A DNA stretch of 64,000 nt, taken from contig NZ_JAFFPT010000045.1 in the NCBI RefSeq assembly GCF_016918785.1, forward strand, positions 223,443 to 287,442. The letters are read 5' to 3'. Source of the stretch: Leptospira ainazelensis (GTDB lineage Bacteria; Spirochaetota; Leptospiria; Leptospirales; Leptospiraceae). Each line of letters begins with the position of its first letter. Positions within the stretch are counted from its first letter, which is position 1. Below are positions 13,073 through 28,577 of the stretch, piece by piece. Under the pieces are notes generated by a model that did no database searches, was not told the DNA's origin, and saw only the letters and a list, made by a program, of their open reading frames with translations. A program made the translations under genes and the position numbers.

Positions 13073-13618
13073 ATGGAACAAATATTTTTAAGTCCGGATG
13101 AGAAGATTGAATCTCTTCTTGCTGAAAGAAAAGAGAAAGTTGTGACTCTTTTGATTCCTGAAAATTACTTCGATCGTCTGTCTGTAGAAGAACAGAGAAG
13201 GCTTCCGAAAAAACTTCCTTTTCTTTTGAGGAGATACTCAAAGTTGATGACTTCCAGAAGTCGTCTAAATTCCAAAGCGGATTCAATTCTTTATCAAAGT
13301 CCGGGAAAAATGAAAAAAATGAATTTCCGCGTGAATACCGGTTATTGGTCGATGTTGGGGGTTTTGGCTCAAGCTCATGGGGTCTCTCGATGTTTTCTTT
13401 TTAATTTTCTTTTGTCTTTGGAAGACGCTGAAGTGGGAGATTCTATCGTGGAAGTTTTAAATGCGGGAGTTCCTACCTTTCATGACGTTTACAGATATAT
13501 CTGGCACCTAGATCTAATCCAAAACACGATCACCCGGACCTTAGAATTCGACCCAAACCCGATAAGTCCCTTTTTCGATATGAGTTTTCCCTGGGCTCGT
13601 AAAATTCTAATCTCCTAA
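13073..13618 (+). CDS. DUF1564 family protein (Leptospira-specific)
   Basis: 181 residues. I recognise the pattern of the DUF1564 family, a large paralogous group known from Leptospira: LLIPENYFDRLS near 25-36, LPFLLRRYSK, YQSPGKMKKMNFRVNTGYW, AQAHGVSRCFLFNFLLSLE and EVLNAGVPTFHDVYRYIWHLDL. Full length and intact. No signal peptide, so cytoplasmic. No function is established. Basic central region. The codons for GVPTF contain the same bases as the dispersed GGAGTTCCTAC palindrome, probably by chance. An AAGG ribosome site lies unusually close to the ATG. Confidence 0.8.
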   Translation: MEQIFLSPDEKIESLLAERKEKVVTLLIPENYFDRLSVEEQRRLPKKLPFLLRRYSKLMTSRSRLNSKADSILYQSPGKMKKMNFRVNTGYWSMLGVLAQAHGVSRCFLFNFLLSLEDAEVGDSIVEVLNAGVPTFHDVYRYIWHLDLIQNTITRTLEFDPNPISPFFDMSFPWARKILIS

Positions 13619-13895
13619 AGATCTGACACAAAATCTAAAAAGCACTGAAAGCCCCTTAGCTCTTTTCAGGGAGGGACTTTTTATACCCAAAGCGAGAATT
13701 CTAAAATTCCCTTTTTTACAAGGGAAAAAACGGAAGAAACTTCATTCATTTTCAAAGTCTCATTCTTAATCTTCGAGCGACGACACCATTCCGGATTTCA
13801 AAATTGCAACTCACATCCATCAAACCAAATAGGTAAGAATTTTCACATTTCCAGTTTACAAGAAAACCCCGCGAATTTAGCCTTGAGGACATTCC

Positions 13896-14840
13896 ATGAA
13901 TCCAAGTACGGTCCGTCTCAATTTCAAACTGAATCTCATTCGTCATCTCCGAGATGGAAAACGAATGACTCTGGAAGAACTTTCTAACGTAACCGGAGTG
14001 ACCAATCAAAAAGATCTCAAAGAGCAACTTGGAGAATTATTTTTCCTCGGAGCGACTCCTCACGTAGCCGATCTGATACAAGTGGATTACGATTCCGAAA
14101 CGGATACGTTCGGATTGATTCTCCCTTTTCGATTCGATTCCAGTTTAAGGTTGAGCATTCGAGAATGGCTTACGCTTCGAAATATTTTGGAAGAAACATC
14201 GGAATCAAACTTTGATTCGCATACGAGCGCAGTTTCCAAAAAAATTCTTCAAAAAATAATTTCCATTCTTCCGATTACGGGACAGAACGCACTTACCTCT
14301 TATAAGAATACGATTCAAGAAGCGATTCGAAACGGAAAAACCCTGATCTTAGAATATCAATCTCGAAGCGATGAAAAATCTCTCCAAAGAAGGATCGATC
14401 CTTGGTTCCTCTTTCATTCTCTCGAAGACTATCTCTTGGGATATTGCCACGAAAGAAAAGCGGCTCGTAATTTTAGATTGGACCATATTCTTTCCCTAAA
14501 GACCGGGAGCGATCCGATCACACAACCGTCCGGGCAGACAAAGTTGAAATACATCCAAGAGTTTGAACGATTTCGTAAGAATCGGGAAAATTCTTCCGGA
14601 ATCGCCGAAATCTGGCACACGAAGGAAATTTTCTATAATCTCGATCGTAAGCTGGGTCTTGAAAGAACGAGCGAAACCAGGACTCTCGAGAATGTCGTTT
14701 ATCATTTGTCCAAAGCAAAGATCCGGGAAGAATCCTGGTTTTTAGAAACGATTCTTCCATTTGGAAAAAACGTGATTCTCAAAAGCCCCCCATCCATTGT
14801 AAAAAGAGCGATCGGCGAGATCGAAATGATGCTACGTTAG
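13896..14840 (+). CDS. WYL-domain transcriptional regulator
   Basis: 314 residues. The N-terminal helices (NLIRHLRDGKRMTLEELSNVTGVTNQ) form a winged-helix DNA-binding region. The central part, KTLILEYQSRSDEKSLQRRIDPWFLFHSLEDYLLGYCHERKAARNFRLDHI written in segments, follows the WYL domain pattern (ILEYQS, RIDPWFLF, YLLGYC, RNFRLD). It reads into ispE with only a ribosome site between, so it is in the same operon. GAGGAC precedes ATG 13896. It resembles the 5510 protein in architecture and the two may work as a PafB/PafC-like pair. Its target is not visible. Confidence 0.82.
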   Translation: MNPSTVRLNFKLNLIRHLRDGKRMTLEELSNVTGVTNQKDLKEQLGELFFLGATPHVADLIQVDYDSETDTFGLILPFRFDSSLRLSIREWLTLRNILEETSESNFDSHTSAVSKKILQKIISILPITGQNALTSYKNTIQEAIRNGKTLILEYQSRSDEKSLQRRIDPWFLFHSLEDYLLGYCHERKAARNFRLDHILSLKTGSDPITQPSGQTKLKYIQEFERFRKNRENSSGIAEIWHTKEIFYNLDRKLGLERTSETRTLENVVYHLSKAKIREESWFLETILPFGKNVILKSPPSIVKRAIGEIEMMLR

Positions 14841-14851
14841 GAGGAATCGAT

Positions 14852-15825
<974 letters not shown>

Positions 15826-15849
15826 ATTGTATTACTGACATTGATTAAC

Positions 15850-17555
<1,706 letters not shown>

Positions 17556-17559
17556 AAAA

Positions 17560-18195
<636 letters not shown>

Positions 18196-18227
18196 TACGG
18201 AACTGATTCGGGTCTAACCTGAAAGAT

Positions 18228-18860
<633 letters not shown>

Positions 18861-19037
18861 GATCAAATTTTTCAAGGCGCTGTAAAAATTTCTGTCCGAA
18901 TTTCATTCCAACCGTTTTCCTTTTGGCGGTTTCGCTCAATTCTTCCTTGCCTTTTTGAAGAAACGTGAAATTCTAACAGAAGGAACCTCTTGCCTGTTTA
19001 ATGTATCTCACAGGCGTCTAAGTTACAGGAGAACTCC

Positions 19038-21001
<1,964 letters not shown>

Positions 21002-21005
<4 letters not shown>

Positions 21006-21472
21006 ATCACTGGTTATTTAAAACAGAACCCGACGTTTTTTCGATCGATGATCTATACAATTCTCCTTCCCATATCGCTCCTTGGGAAGGGGTAAGAAAT
21101 TATCAGGCTCGCAATTTCTTGCGTGACAGTATTAAAAAAGGGGATCTAATTCTCTTCTACCATAGCCAGGCTAAACCCCTTTCCATTGTTGGGATAGCCG
21201 AAGTAGCAAAACAAGGTTATCCGGATCATTTCGCATTTGATCCTTCTCATAAATACTTCGATCCGAAAAGTAAGGCTGAGAATCCGACTTGGTACATGGT
21301 AGACGTAAAATTTAAAAAAAGATTCCCTGAACCTGTCACGATGGAAGAAATGAAAAAGCACAAACAACTTAAGAATATGGTGCTTCTACAGAAAGGTTCC
21401 CGCCTTTCTATTCAGCCAGTTTCTCCCGCGGAGTTTCAGTTTATTCTGGGACTTGCGGGTGTGAAACTTTGA
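21002..21472 (+). CDS. EVE-domain protein
   Basis: 156 residues, one EVE domain (PUA-like fold) over its whole length: [17 protein letters not shown] at the N terminus, [37 protein letters not shown] and [15 protein letters not shown] proteins bind modified nucleic-acid bases. Some occur in defence systems, but the stand-alone housekeeping type is widespread and its exact substrate here is unknown. Starts inside the ftsH stop (ATGA) and ends inside the TTG start of the next gene, so ftsH, EVE and the phosphatase are translationally coupled. Confidence 0.9.
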
Positions 21473-23529
21473 AATTTAAAGTCCTCCCGTTTCTTTTTCT
21501 ATTTCTGATCGGTACCGTTTCGGTTTTTTCCGATCCGATTTCAGTATCGGAGAATCAAACCTCTCCGCAACAATCCGCATTCTCACTTACCGAAAGAATG
21601 AAAGGAGAATTTTTAGGGAAGACTCTTCAAGTATTAGAAGATCCTAATGGACAAATTCGAATCGAAAATTTCTCCAATCCGAACTTCCACCCTGAGTGGA
21701 AGGATTTCGGAAAAGACAGTCTTTCCAAAGGATATACTCGATCTACGTTTTGGATTCGTTCCAAGATTCATTTTGAAAAGATCGGCCACGGTTTTCAACC
21801 TTGGTTTTTAGAATTGGCAAATCCCGCTTCCGAAGAATTCGTTCTCTATAAAAAACTTTCTCAGTTTCCGATCCGCTATCAGGAGATCAAAAGGGATCAG
21901 AGTATCGAATATTTTCATCCGGTTTATCGTTTGGTTACTCAATACGGTAACACTGAAGAATATTTGATCAAGGTTTCTACGAGAAGATCCTTGATTCTGA
22001 ACCTAAAGGCGTGGAGCGTTTACGAATTCCTCACAAACGTTCAAGTCCAGAATATTCTGTTCGGATTATTTTTCGGGGCCTTGCTCGTGATGCTCGTCTA
22101 CAACGGATTTGTCCTTTTTACGGTCAAAGAAGCGGGTTATCTTTTTTACGTTCTTTATCTTTTGTTTTTCGGTTTGTGGCAGTTGTCCGTGACCGGAGTC
22201 GGGAACCAATATCTCTACACTTCTGCTCTCAAAACTTGGAACGACCTTCTGGTTCCGTTCGCCTATCTTGCGATCGTCTTTTCCATCCAGTTTACGAGAT
22301 CCTTTCTTCATACTGGTAGAACGATGAAGATAATGGATTATATTCTTGTTTTATTCATGATCCCGGGAATTGCGGGAATTCTTCTTTCCTTCTTTCCTAT
22401 GTTTTACTTTTGGAATATGCAGGCTCTTACCTTGTTTCCGATTTTTACTTCCGTCGTAGTGATCTACGCGGGAATCGATCGTTATCGTCAAGGATACAGA
22501 CCCGCAAGATTCTTTCTTCTTGCTTGGTCGGTTCTGGTGGTTTTTATTTTGATCACCGTCCTCAGAAACTTATCGGTGTTGCCGAGTAATTTGTTTACCA
22601 ACTGGGGTTCCTTGATCGGTTCTCTTTTGGAAATGACTCTTCTTTCTTTCGCATTGGCGGATCGTTTTAAATCCCTCCAAGCAGAGAGTTTGCAAACAAG
22701 TATCGACGCGTATGAGAATCAGATCAAACTATCCGAGATCGAACAGGAGCTGAAGATCGCAAGAGAACTCCAAGAATCCATTCTTCCGGATAAACTTCCG
22801 AAGGTGGAAGGAATCGAACTTTCCGTAAAGATGGAATGTGCGAGTTCGGTCGGCGGGGACTTCTACGATTTTCACGATTATGGAGACGGCCGTCTCGGTG
22901 TTTTTATCAGCGACGTTTCCGGTCATGGGATTCCGGCGGCGATCATCGCCTCGATGGTGAAACTCGCGTTTTCCATCGAAGTTAGAAAGGCTGTGGAACC
23001 CGCCGATCTTTTGAAGAACGTGAACCGCGCTTTGATGGGTAAATACGGTAAACATTTTATCACCGCAGCGTATTTGATCCTAGATATTCATAAGGGAATC
23101 ATAACGTATTCGAACGCGGGGCATCCTCCGATTGCGATTCTCAACCACGCCAAGGGAGAATTTAGAGAAATTTTTCTTCCGGGTTGGATCATGGGAATCG
23201 ACGGAAATCTGAAGAACGGCCAACTGATTATTCCGATCAAAAAAGAGGATCGGATTATCATGTTCACGGACGGTGTTACGGAAGCGCGAAATCAATACGG
23301 GCAGATGTTCGGTTATCAAAAGTTTTACGAATTCTTAAAAACGAATTCCGCGATCCAAGGAAAAATTTTAAACCAACTTGTTTTTGATAAGGTGAAATCC
23401 TGGTCCGGACGCGGCGATCAATTCGAAGACGACATTACTCTGCTGATCTTGGACTTAAACGGGAAGTTTGAAAAGGAAGAAGAAACTGCCTCCTCCTTTT
23501 TTCAAGAAAGCTCTCGAACCGGATCTTGA
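21469..23529 (+). CDS. 7TM-DISM sensor fused to a SpoIIE/PP2C-type phosphatase
   Basis: 686 residues. A signal peptide, then a 7TMR-DISM extracellular jelly-roll domain (about 40-170, with LSKGYTRSTFWIRSKI and LILNLKAWSVYEF), seven TM helices (about 190-390), a short coiled coil (about 400-445), and a SpoIIE PP2C-like serine phosphatase domain (about 445-665). The last has the metal aspartates in VGGDFYDFHDYGDGRLGVFISDVSGHGIPAA, in MFTDGVTEARN and in DDITLLIL. The likely role is to sense an extracytoplasmic signal and dephosphorylate an anti-sigma-antagonist type partner. No partner gene is near. TTG start overlapping the previous stop. Coupling to ftsH suggests envelope-stress signalling, which is an inference. 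Confidence 0.88.
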   Translation: MKFKVLPFLFLFLIGTVSVFSDPISVSENQTSPQQSAFSLTERMKGEFLGKTLQVLEDPNGQIRIENFSNPNFHPEWKDFGKDSLSKGYTRSTFWIRSKIHFEKIGHGFQPWFLELANPASEEFVLYKKLSQFPIRYQEIKRDQSIEYFHPVYRLVTQYGNTEEYLIKVSTRRSLILNLKAWSVYEFLTNVQVQNILFGLFFGALLVMLVYNGFVLFTVKEAGYLFYVLYLLFFGLWQLSVTGVGNQYLYTSALKTWNDLLVPFAYLAIVFSIQFTRSFLHTGRTMKIMDYILVLFMIPGIAGILLSFFPMFYFWNMQALTLFPIFTSVVVIYAGIDRYRQGYRPARFFLLAWSVLVVFILITVLRNLSVLPSNLFTNWGSLIGSLLEMTLLSFALADRFKSLQAESLQTSIDAYENQIKLSEIEQELKIARELQESILPDKLPKVEGIELSVKMECASSVGGDFYDFHDYGDGRLGVFISDVSGHGIPAAIIASMVKLAFSIEVRKAVEPADLLKNVNRALMGKYGKHFITAAYLILDIHKGIITYSNAGHPPIAILNHAKGEFREIFLPGWIMGIDGNLKNGQLIIPIKKEDRIIMFTDGVTEARNQYGQMFGYQKFYEFLKTNSAIQGKILNQLVFDKVKSWSGRGDQFEDDITLLILDLNGKFEKEEETASSFFQESSRTGS

Positions 23530-23616
23530 CCCGTTCGAAAATCGAAAAACGTCCGGAACGGGATTTGGATCGGAGTTTCTTCCGGAAGTTTTCCTTTGAA
23601 AATTCGGCTGGATCGT

Positions 23617-24000
23617 TTATTTTTTGAGTTCTTTTAGATATTGGATCAGTTCCGGAGAAACCTGAATCGGTCTCTTACGGTAAGTCTTCTTGTATTCTTT
23701 TTTAAATTCTTTGTGACAGGTTTTGCAGGATTGTTCGTAGTCTTTTGTCTTAAGAGCTTCTTGGGAGATTTCGGTCCACTTTGCCTTTTGTTCGTCCAGA
23801 GCGAAGTTCGGAAGTTCGGCCAAAATCTTTTCTATGTATTCCGGTTTTCCTTTTTTAGCGGCTTTGACCGCGAGTTTCGGATAATCTTCCATAAAGTCGT
23901 GGACCGTTGTTTCGATTTTACGTTCCGGTTGTGCGTTCAAGGAGAACGTAAGTAGCGCGGCTAACGCAAATAGTGAAAGAAGGGCTTTCGTTTGTTTCAT
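23617..24000 (-). CDS. Small periplasmic c-type cytochrome-like protein (CxxCH)
   Basis: 127 residues. Signal peptide (MKQTKALLSLFALAALLTFSLNA) then a helical, lysine-rich domain with one heme-binding motif, CKTCH (C92, C95, H96), close to the C terminus, as in cytochrome c-prime/c556. The following EFKKEYKKTYRKR is strongly basic. Expected location is the periplasm, as a one-heme electron carrier or gas-binding protein. The partner is not visible. AAGGATTCCT lies before ATG. It converges with the SpoIIE gene. Confidence 0.8.
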   Translation of the reverse strand: MKQTKALLSLFALAALLTFSLNAQPERKIETTVHDFMEDYPKLAVKAAKKGKPEYIEKILAELPNFALDEQKAKWTEISQEALKTKDYEQSCKTCHKEFKKEYKKTYRKRPIQVSPELIQYLKELKK

Positions 24001-24148
24001 TTAGGAATCCTTAAGTAGCGTCCTCTTGATGGATTTTATCGTATAAAATTCCATCCACAAGTAAGACAAGTTTTTGGGATTCAGGTTCCCCCTTTTTGTA
24101 AATTCTGTCAATCTAGTAGGGAAGCCGGACTCAATCCTTTTTCTTTTT

Positions 24149-24348
24149 GCAGGAGATCCTACTTTTTTGAACTTAAGAAAAGCTCAGAGTAAAACGCAGG
24201 AGATCCTACTTTTTTGAACTTAAGAAAAGCTCTAGATAAAACGCAGGAGATCCTACTTTTTGAACTTAGGAAAAGCTTAGATTAAAACGCAGGAGATCCT
24301 ACTTTTTGAACTTAGGAAAAGCTTAGATTAAAACGCAGGAGATCCTAC
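24149..24348. repeat. Tandem array: five GCAGGAGATCCTAC motifs at 46-47 base spacing
   Basis: The motif starts at 24149, 24196, 24243, 24289 and 24335. Between motifs the units share CTTTTTTGAACTTAAGAAAAG or CTTTTTGAACTTAGGAAAAG type sequence plus CT(C/T)AGA(G/T)TAAAACG. Later units are nearly identical, so the array expanded recently. Each motif is an AGGA-GA-TCCT palindrome related to the dispersed GTAGGA-NN-TCCTAC family. It lies upstream of the cytochrome gene (start 24000) and is not a CRISPR because the spacers are not unique. Confidence 0.85.
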
Positions 24349-24369
24349 TTTTCCCCGCGGCAGAGATCG

Positions 24370-24486
24370 AGGCGGGGTCAATAAATTGCTTTTTGGAAAA
24401 AGGCTCCTCGTGCGAACGGATCCAATTTATTGACCGGAGCTGAGAGCTCGGTCCTGCAATTACGGTCGAATTTTCTGATAGAGAAA
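24370..24486 (+). repeat. Structured repeat element with 13-base stem, copy 1
   Basis: GGTCAATAAATTG (24376-24388) pairs perfectly with CAATTTATTGACC (24423-24435) around a 34-base loop. It is followed by GAGCTGAGAGCTCGGTCC. The same arrangement occurs on the other strand at 28465-28550. On the minus strand 24471-24485 reads CTCTATCAGAAAATT, a block also found in the elements at 52351-52591 and 58441-58701. It lies between the tandem array and the 3' end of the spermidine-synthase-like gene. Confidence 0.65.
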
Positions 24487-24528
24487 AACTTCAGGAGCCG
24501 CCCCGCGATCCCTAAATCGTATTCATTC

Positions 24529-26025
24529 TCAATCTAAGATTCGGTTCCATTCCCGATCGTAATATCTTACAAGGGCTTGGTTGTCCAATCGATTGATTTC
24601 TACGGGAATTTTCGACATGTCCGATGGAAAGATCTGTATCGATTTGAGTTCTTCCGAGTTTAAGAATCTAAGATCTTCGGGGAATTTTTCCTGAAACCGG
24701 ATCGGTCTTTGCCCCGCGAGAACAAATCCCCATTCTCCAAAAGAAGGAACATAAACGTGCAATGGAAGCGTCTGAAATCCCAAGGACGAAATCGTTTTTT
24801 CGATACACCAATACGAAGAACGCGCGAACAGAGGAGACGTGGATTGTATTTCCAAAACGGAAGTTTCGTTCATTCTTCTTTTGAGTACGTGAAAGAATGC
24901 GGTCGTGTAGAGTTTTCCTAGCGAAAAATTACTAGGATCCGGAAAGTCTATGATTACGACGTCAAAGGTCTGATCGGATTCTTCCAGCCAGACAAACGCG
25001 TCCGTGTTGATCACTTTTACTTTTGGATTTTTTAAACTTCCCTCGTTGAGTTCTTTCAATACGGTGTGATCCGTAAAAAGATCCGTTACCGCTGGATCAA
25101 GATCGACTAACGTAATCGATTCTACTCCTTTGTGTTTGAGGATTTCCCTCACCGCTAATCCGTCTCCTCCGCCTAAGACCAAAACTTTTTTCGGCGACGG
25201 ATGCGCCAAAACTGCGGGATGAACCAAGGTCTCGTGATATCTGTATTCGTCTCTGGAAGAAAACTGAAGATGTCCGTTTAAAAAAAGCCGTATTTCGTTT
25301 TTCCATCTTGTTACGATGATCCTCTGAAACTGGGATTGTTTCGAAAGAATGATTTCGTCTGTGTAAAGAGTCTCTTCGCTGTAATAAGTAATCAGGTCCG
25401 AAAACGAAAATCCTAGAACCAAAAGTGTGAGAACGATCACGGATTGAGCCCGGAGCATGAGCATTCTTGAATGTTTGAGCGGTAAAGCCCAGGTTCCCCA
25501 AAGGGCAACCGCAGCATTCAAAATTCCGAACAAAAAGCTGGTTCGGATCAATCCGAGTTTCGGCGCGAAGAAGATCGGAAATAAAATCGAAGCGAGTAGA
25601 GCTCCTACATAATCCAAACTCAATACCCGAGATACGAGTTCCTTGAATTGAAGTTCCTTTTTTAAAATTCTCAGCAAAACCGGAATTTCAAGACCGACTA
25701 GGATCCCCACCAAGATCACGAGTAAAAACAAAGGAATTTGAAAAAACCGAATTTGCCCGAAACTCAAATAAAGAATCGCAGCGCTAAAACCTCCCACGAG
25801 GCCGATTGCGAGTTCGATCTCTAAAAACTTAGAGATCAGATCCTTTTCCACATATTTGGAAAGCCAGGAACCCACCCCCATCGAAAAAAGATAGGTTCCT
25901 ATGATCAATGAAAACTGTGTTACGGTTTCTCCTAGGAGATAGGAAGCGATCGTTCCGGCTAAAAGTTCGTAGACGAGGCCGCAGGAGGAGATGATGAGGA
26001 CGGAAATATAAAGGGCTGTTTGCAA
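24529..26025 (-). CDS. Membrane-anchored spermidine-synthase-fold (polyamine aminopropyltransferase) protein
   Basis: 498 residues. The first 215 or so form about seven TM helices (starting [22 protein letters not shown]). The C-terminal half is a spermidine synthase-type Rossmann domain: the QRIIVTRW beta entrance, [23 protein letters not shown], the nucleotide loop [27 protein letters not shown] and the catalytic-region [12 protein letters not shown]. Soluble SpeE lacks the membrane half. It ends an operon with the 64-residue membrane protein and the DUF4178 protein. Similar pairings of polyamine synthase with DUF4178 are known in other bacteria. No SpeD (AdoMet decarboxylase) gene is present in the window, so the donor source is open. 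Confidence 0.85.
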   Translation of the reverse strand: MQTALYISVLIISSCGLVYELLAGTIASYLLGETVTQFSLIIGTYLFSMGVGSWLSKYVEKDLISKFLEIELAIGLVGGFSAAILYLSFGQIRFFQIPLFLLVILVGILVGLEIPVLLRILKKELQFKELVSRVLSLDYVGALLASILFPIFFAPKLGLIRTSFLFGILNAAVALWGTWALPLKHSRMLMLRAQSVIVLTLLVLGFSFSDLITYYSEETLYTDEIILSKQSQFQRIIVTRWKNEIRLFLNGHLQFSSRDEYRYHETLVHPAVLAHPSPKKVLVLGGGDGLAVREILKHKGVESITLVDLDPAVTDLFTDHTVLKELNEGSLKNPKVKVINTDAFVWLEESDQTFDVVIIDFPDPSNFSLGKLYTTAFFHVLKRRMNETSVLEIQSTSPLFARSSYWCIEKTISSLGFQTLPLHVYVPSFGEWGFVLAGQRPIRFQEKFPEDLRFLNSEELKSIQIFPSDMSKIPVEINRLDNQALVRYYDREWNRILD

Positions 26026-26031
26026 ACGGTC

Positions 26032-26226
26032 TTACTTTCCTCCGGAATATCTCATAAAGTTCGTATAATGAGATCTATAAACTCCCGGATTTTCTCTTAC
26101 GGTTTTGGGAACATTTTCGATTTCATCCACGTTGCTGGACCCGCCTCCAAACATGTTCGTGTATGTCAGATAACCCGTAAGTCCTACCGCGTAGAGAGGA
26201 TATAAAAGTGGTTTTAGAAAATTCAT
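26032..26226 (-). CDS. Small membrane protein in the spermidine-synthase/DUF4178 operon
   Basis: 64 residues: one hydrophobic segment (LLYPLYAVGLTGYLTYTN, about 6-23), then a Gly/Ser-rich hinge (MFGGGSSNVDEIENV) and a C-terminal tail with PGVYRSHYTNFMRYSGGK. AAAGGA ribosome site before ATG 26226. Its stop lies 6 bases before the start of the polyamine enzyme, so the two are co-translated. The function is unknown. The tight linkage suggests an accessory or anchoring subunit. Confidence 0.75.
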   Translation of the reverse strand: MNFLKPLLYPLYAVGLTGYLTYTNMFGGGSSNVDEIENVPKTVRENPGVYRSHYTNFMRYSGGK

Positions 26227-26282
26227 AACATTTGTCCTTTGACGTTGTAAAGTTTTGGATCGATCGAGAATTCCTTTTTCAC
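26223..26282 (-). CDS. Possible 19-residue peptide overlapping the small membrane gene
   Basis: GTG at 26282 follows GGGGAAAGAAT and opens a 20-codon frame (VKKEFSIDPKLYNVKGQML, stop 26223-26225). The stop overlaps the next start as ATGA. It fills the 72-base gap between the DUF4178 stop and the small membrane gene. It may be a real short product or a translational coupling device. Length is too short for certainty. Confidence 0.3.
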   Translation of the reverse strand: MKKEFSIDPKLYNVKGQML

Positions 26283-26298
26283 ATTCTTTCCCCGCTTA

Positions 26299-28344
26299 TC
26301 AATCATCGCTGGAAGAATAGGAATCGTCGTCGGAATCGTCCGAGCCATGATCCGGTGCAAAATCGCTATTCTCGTTTCGGGAAGCTTCAAAAGAAAAACT
26401 TCGAAACATGGAATAAGGAACGGGCAACCAGATTCCCAATAAAAAAAGAAGATAATAATAAGACTGATCCACGTCTCTTCGGATGCTGAAATGTGCGACC
26501 GTTCCCGTTCCTCTTGGAAAATCGGATTCCGATTCGATCCTAAGATAGTATTCTCCCGGAGGAACCTCTCCGATGATGACGTCCGCTGACTTATCACCCT
26601 CCGTCCAACTTTCTCCGTCGTCTACACCTTCGTAGTAGCTGACTTCCAAACCGGTGTCATAGGCGATATCGGTTTGAGTATTGATCAACGCTAAGGAATA
26701 GTAGATATAGTGATTGGAAAGATTGGGAACGTCCACCTTGATCTGAACGTTTTGTCTTGAGTTTCCTTCAAATTGAAAACTCTCGGTTACAAAAGAAAGG
26801 TCGGTCGTCCCACCCGGGGCCTGTTCTCGAACGTAGGGATAGTCTTTTGAAAAAACTTCTTTGTCCTGAGAACTCAGACAGAATCCGATCTGGATAACGA
26901 GCATGATCGCGGAAAGCCATACCGCGATTTTAACATTCCGTTTTCTTAATTTACTATAGGGGTTCGGCTGTGCCGTGCCGATTCCTTCCGGTTCCGGAAG
27001 CTCGGCGTCTCCATGGATCGATTTTTTGAGTTCGTCCACCGGAATGTATTCTCCGATAGACCAGAAAAGTTCGTTCGGAGTTTTTTCGGAAGAGAGCATT
27101 TTCGGCGGAGCGATAAAGTCCGCGAGTTCCGCCGTGTCTCCCGCGTGGATCTTATAGTAGAATTCTCCAAAAGCGAAGTCGGTCCCGGCGTTGGAAGAAT
27201 TGAAAAGTCTGTATTCTTCTTTTTGAAACGTTTTTTTCGGCGGATAGGTTCCGATGATCGTTCTCGGAATAAAGGGAACCGGTTCGAATACGGTCCAGTG
27301 TCCGCTCGTTTCGTTTAACCAGTAGTAGCCCCCCGTAAAATGGAGAAGGTATTCCGTCCAAGGAAAAATTTGTCCGTCCGCATGAACCGATTTTTTGACC
27401 ACTCCGAGGACTTCGCATTCTTTTCCTTTGAGGCTGAGTTTGGTTCCGGGGAGGAGATAGATTCTATCTTTGATGACTTCTTGAAATTTGGAAAGAATTT
27501 TGAGCTCGTCTTTGCTCGTATCCATCACGGTCCCGCAGTATTCGCAGGCGATGGATTTGGAGAAGTCCGGACTTCTTTGACTCAAGGACGCGCCGCAGCC
27601 GAGACATTGGATCGCCTTTGCTTCCTCCACTTTTTGAAACCCTTGGAAGGCTTTCGGATCTCGAAGATTGATAAAATCGATCTGATCGAAACTATAAACT
27701 TTTCCGCGGAAATAGAGGGGTGGTGTATGAGAATAATCTAATGTAGCAAACCAACCCTCGTCGTTTGCGAGATCCAAAAGAACGGAAGTGGTTCCCGATT
27801 CGAAACCGACGGGAAGTTCTCCCTCGCCTCCGACACAGGTAGCGACTCCGATTTCGCGGATCATCCAATGAGAATTTTCGAGTTGGAGGGTATCACCCGC
27901 TCTCAGGAGTTGTTTCGAAGTTTTGGAAGAGATAAAATAAACGTCCGGCGGAGTTTCCAGATCTCGGATCGGATCGTGTTCCGGAAAAATTTCGTTTTGA
28001 GAAGTGGGGCGGAGTTCGGTGATCATAAACTGGCCCTGCGCTTCCGCGAGCCAAATGGATTTACCCTCGTGAGAAATCGCGTGCCACTCGTTCCAGGTTC
28101 CGAGGCTGTACTGTTGTTGAATCCTTCCGACGACTTGAAACTGGATCCCGTCCTTTGTCTTCCCGGAGGTTCCTACTTGAATCGGAGAAAGATCCGGGAC
28201 GAGTATTCCGGCTTTGCCGAGGCTCTCGAGGGATTGGTTCTTTTGAACGGTTAGAGTCTTACAGTTCGGACAGACTCCATAAATCGAAGCCTTGCTTTGA
28301 AAGGGGACGGGCGCGCCGCAGTTCGGACAACTCAGTTCTAACAC
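26299..28344 (-). CDS. Zinc-ribbon, double DUF4178 membrane protein
   Basis: 681 residues. N-terminal zinc ribbon ([10 protein letters not shown]...CPNCKTL), a first DUF4178 module (about 55-215: [20 protein letters not shown]), a second ribbon (CLGCGASL...CEYCGTVMD, about 245-275) and a second DUF4178 module (about 300-440: [25 protein letters not shown]). Then a TM helix (about 475-495), an extracytoplasmic beta domain, a second TM (about 625-645) and a tail of Asp and Ser. Start is GTG 28344, with no ATG before the first ribbon. First gene of the operon with the membrane polyamine enzyme. DUF4178 has no defined activity, but its repeated link to polyamine synthases suggests a shared envelope role. 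Confidence 0.82.
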   Translation of the reverse strand: MLELSCPNCGAPVPFQSKASIYGVCPNCKTLTVQKNQSLESLGKAGILVPDLSPIQVGTSGKTKDGIQFQVVGRIQQQYSLGTWNEWHAISHEGKSIWLAEAQGQFMITELRPTSQNEIFPEHDPIRDLETPPDVYFISSKTSKQLLRAGDTLQLENSHWMIREIGVATCVGGEGELPVGFESGTTSVLLDLANDEGWFATLDYSHTPPLYFRGKVYSFDQIDFINLRDPKAFQGFQKVEEAKAIQCLGCGASLSQRSPDFSKSIACEYCGTVMDTSKDELKILSKFQEVIKDRIYLLPGTKLSLKGKECEVLGVVKKSVHADGQIFPWTEYLLHFTGGYYWLNETSGHWTVFEPVPFIPRTIIGTYPPKKTFQKEEYRLFNSSNAGTDFAFGEFYYKIHAGDTAELADFIAPPKMLSSEKTPNELFWSIGEYIPVDELKKSIHGDAELPEPEGIGTAQPNPYSKLRKRNVKIAVWLSAIMLVIQIGFCLSSQDKEVFSKDYPYVREQAPGGTTDLSFVTESFQFEGNSRQNVQIKVDVPNLSNHYIYYSLALINTQTDIAYDTGLEVSYYEGVDDGESWTEGDKSADVIIGEVPPGEYYLRIESESDFPRGTGTVAHFSIRRDVDQSYYYLLFLLGIWLPVPYSMFRSFSFEASRNENSDFAPDHGSDDSDDDSYSSSDD

Positions 28345-28464
28345 AAGGATAGGTTGTATCTAGACAAGAATTCCCTGTCACGTGAATTTCTAAAATAGGA
28401 AACGGAAAAAATCAATTTGGGCGCGTGGGCGGGGAAGTTCCGAGAAGAGGAATTTACTTTTTCC

Positions 28465-28550
28465 AAGCGCCCACCGGGCTCTCGGCTCTTATCAACAAAT
28501 TGAAACGGCCTTGGGAAAAAATATTTTCCGAAAGAAACAATTTGTTGATA
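28465..28550 (-). repeat. Structured repeat element with 13-base stem, copy 2
   Basis: TATCAACAAATTG (28490-28502) pairs perfectly with CAATTTGTTGATA (28538-28550) around a 35-base loop. On the minus strand the stem is followed by GAGCCGAGAGCCCGGT, matching GAGCTGAGAGCTCGGT of the 24370-24486 copy. Three stem pairs differ between copies and all remain paired. The element lies between two minus-strand genes. Confidence 0.65.
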
Positions 28551-28577
28551 CCGCGTCGATCCCTCGCGCACGGTCGA

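Noticed and set aside
13640..13690. Terminator-like inverted repeat after the DUF1564 gene
   Set aside because: The stem is imperfect and interrupted, with several unpaired bases, so no clear hairpin can be drawn.
24149..24348. CRISPR array
   Set aside because: Units repeat in full and the spacing sequence is the same in each unit; there are no unique spacers and no cas genes.
26223..26597. 124-residue minus-strand frame across the DUF4178 3' end
   Set aside because: Most lies in the wrong frame of the DUF4178 gene; only its last 20 codons fit a short peptide, which is listed separately with low confidence.
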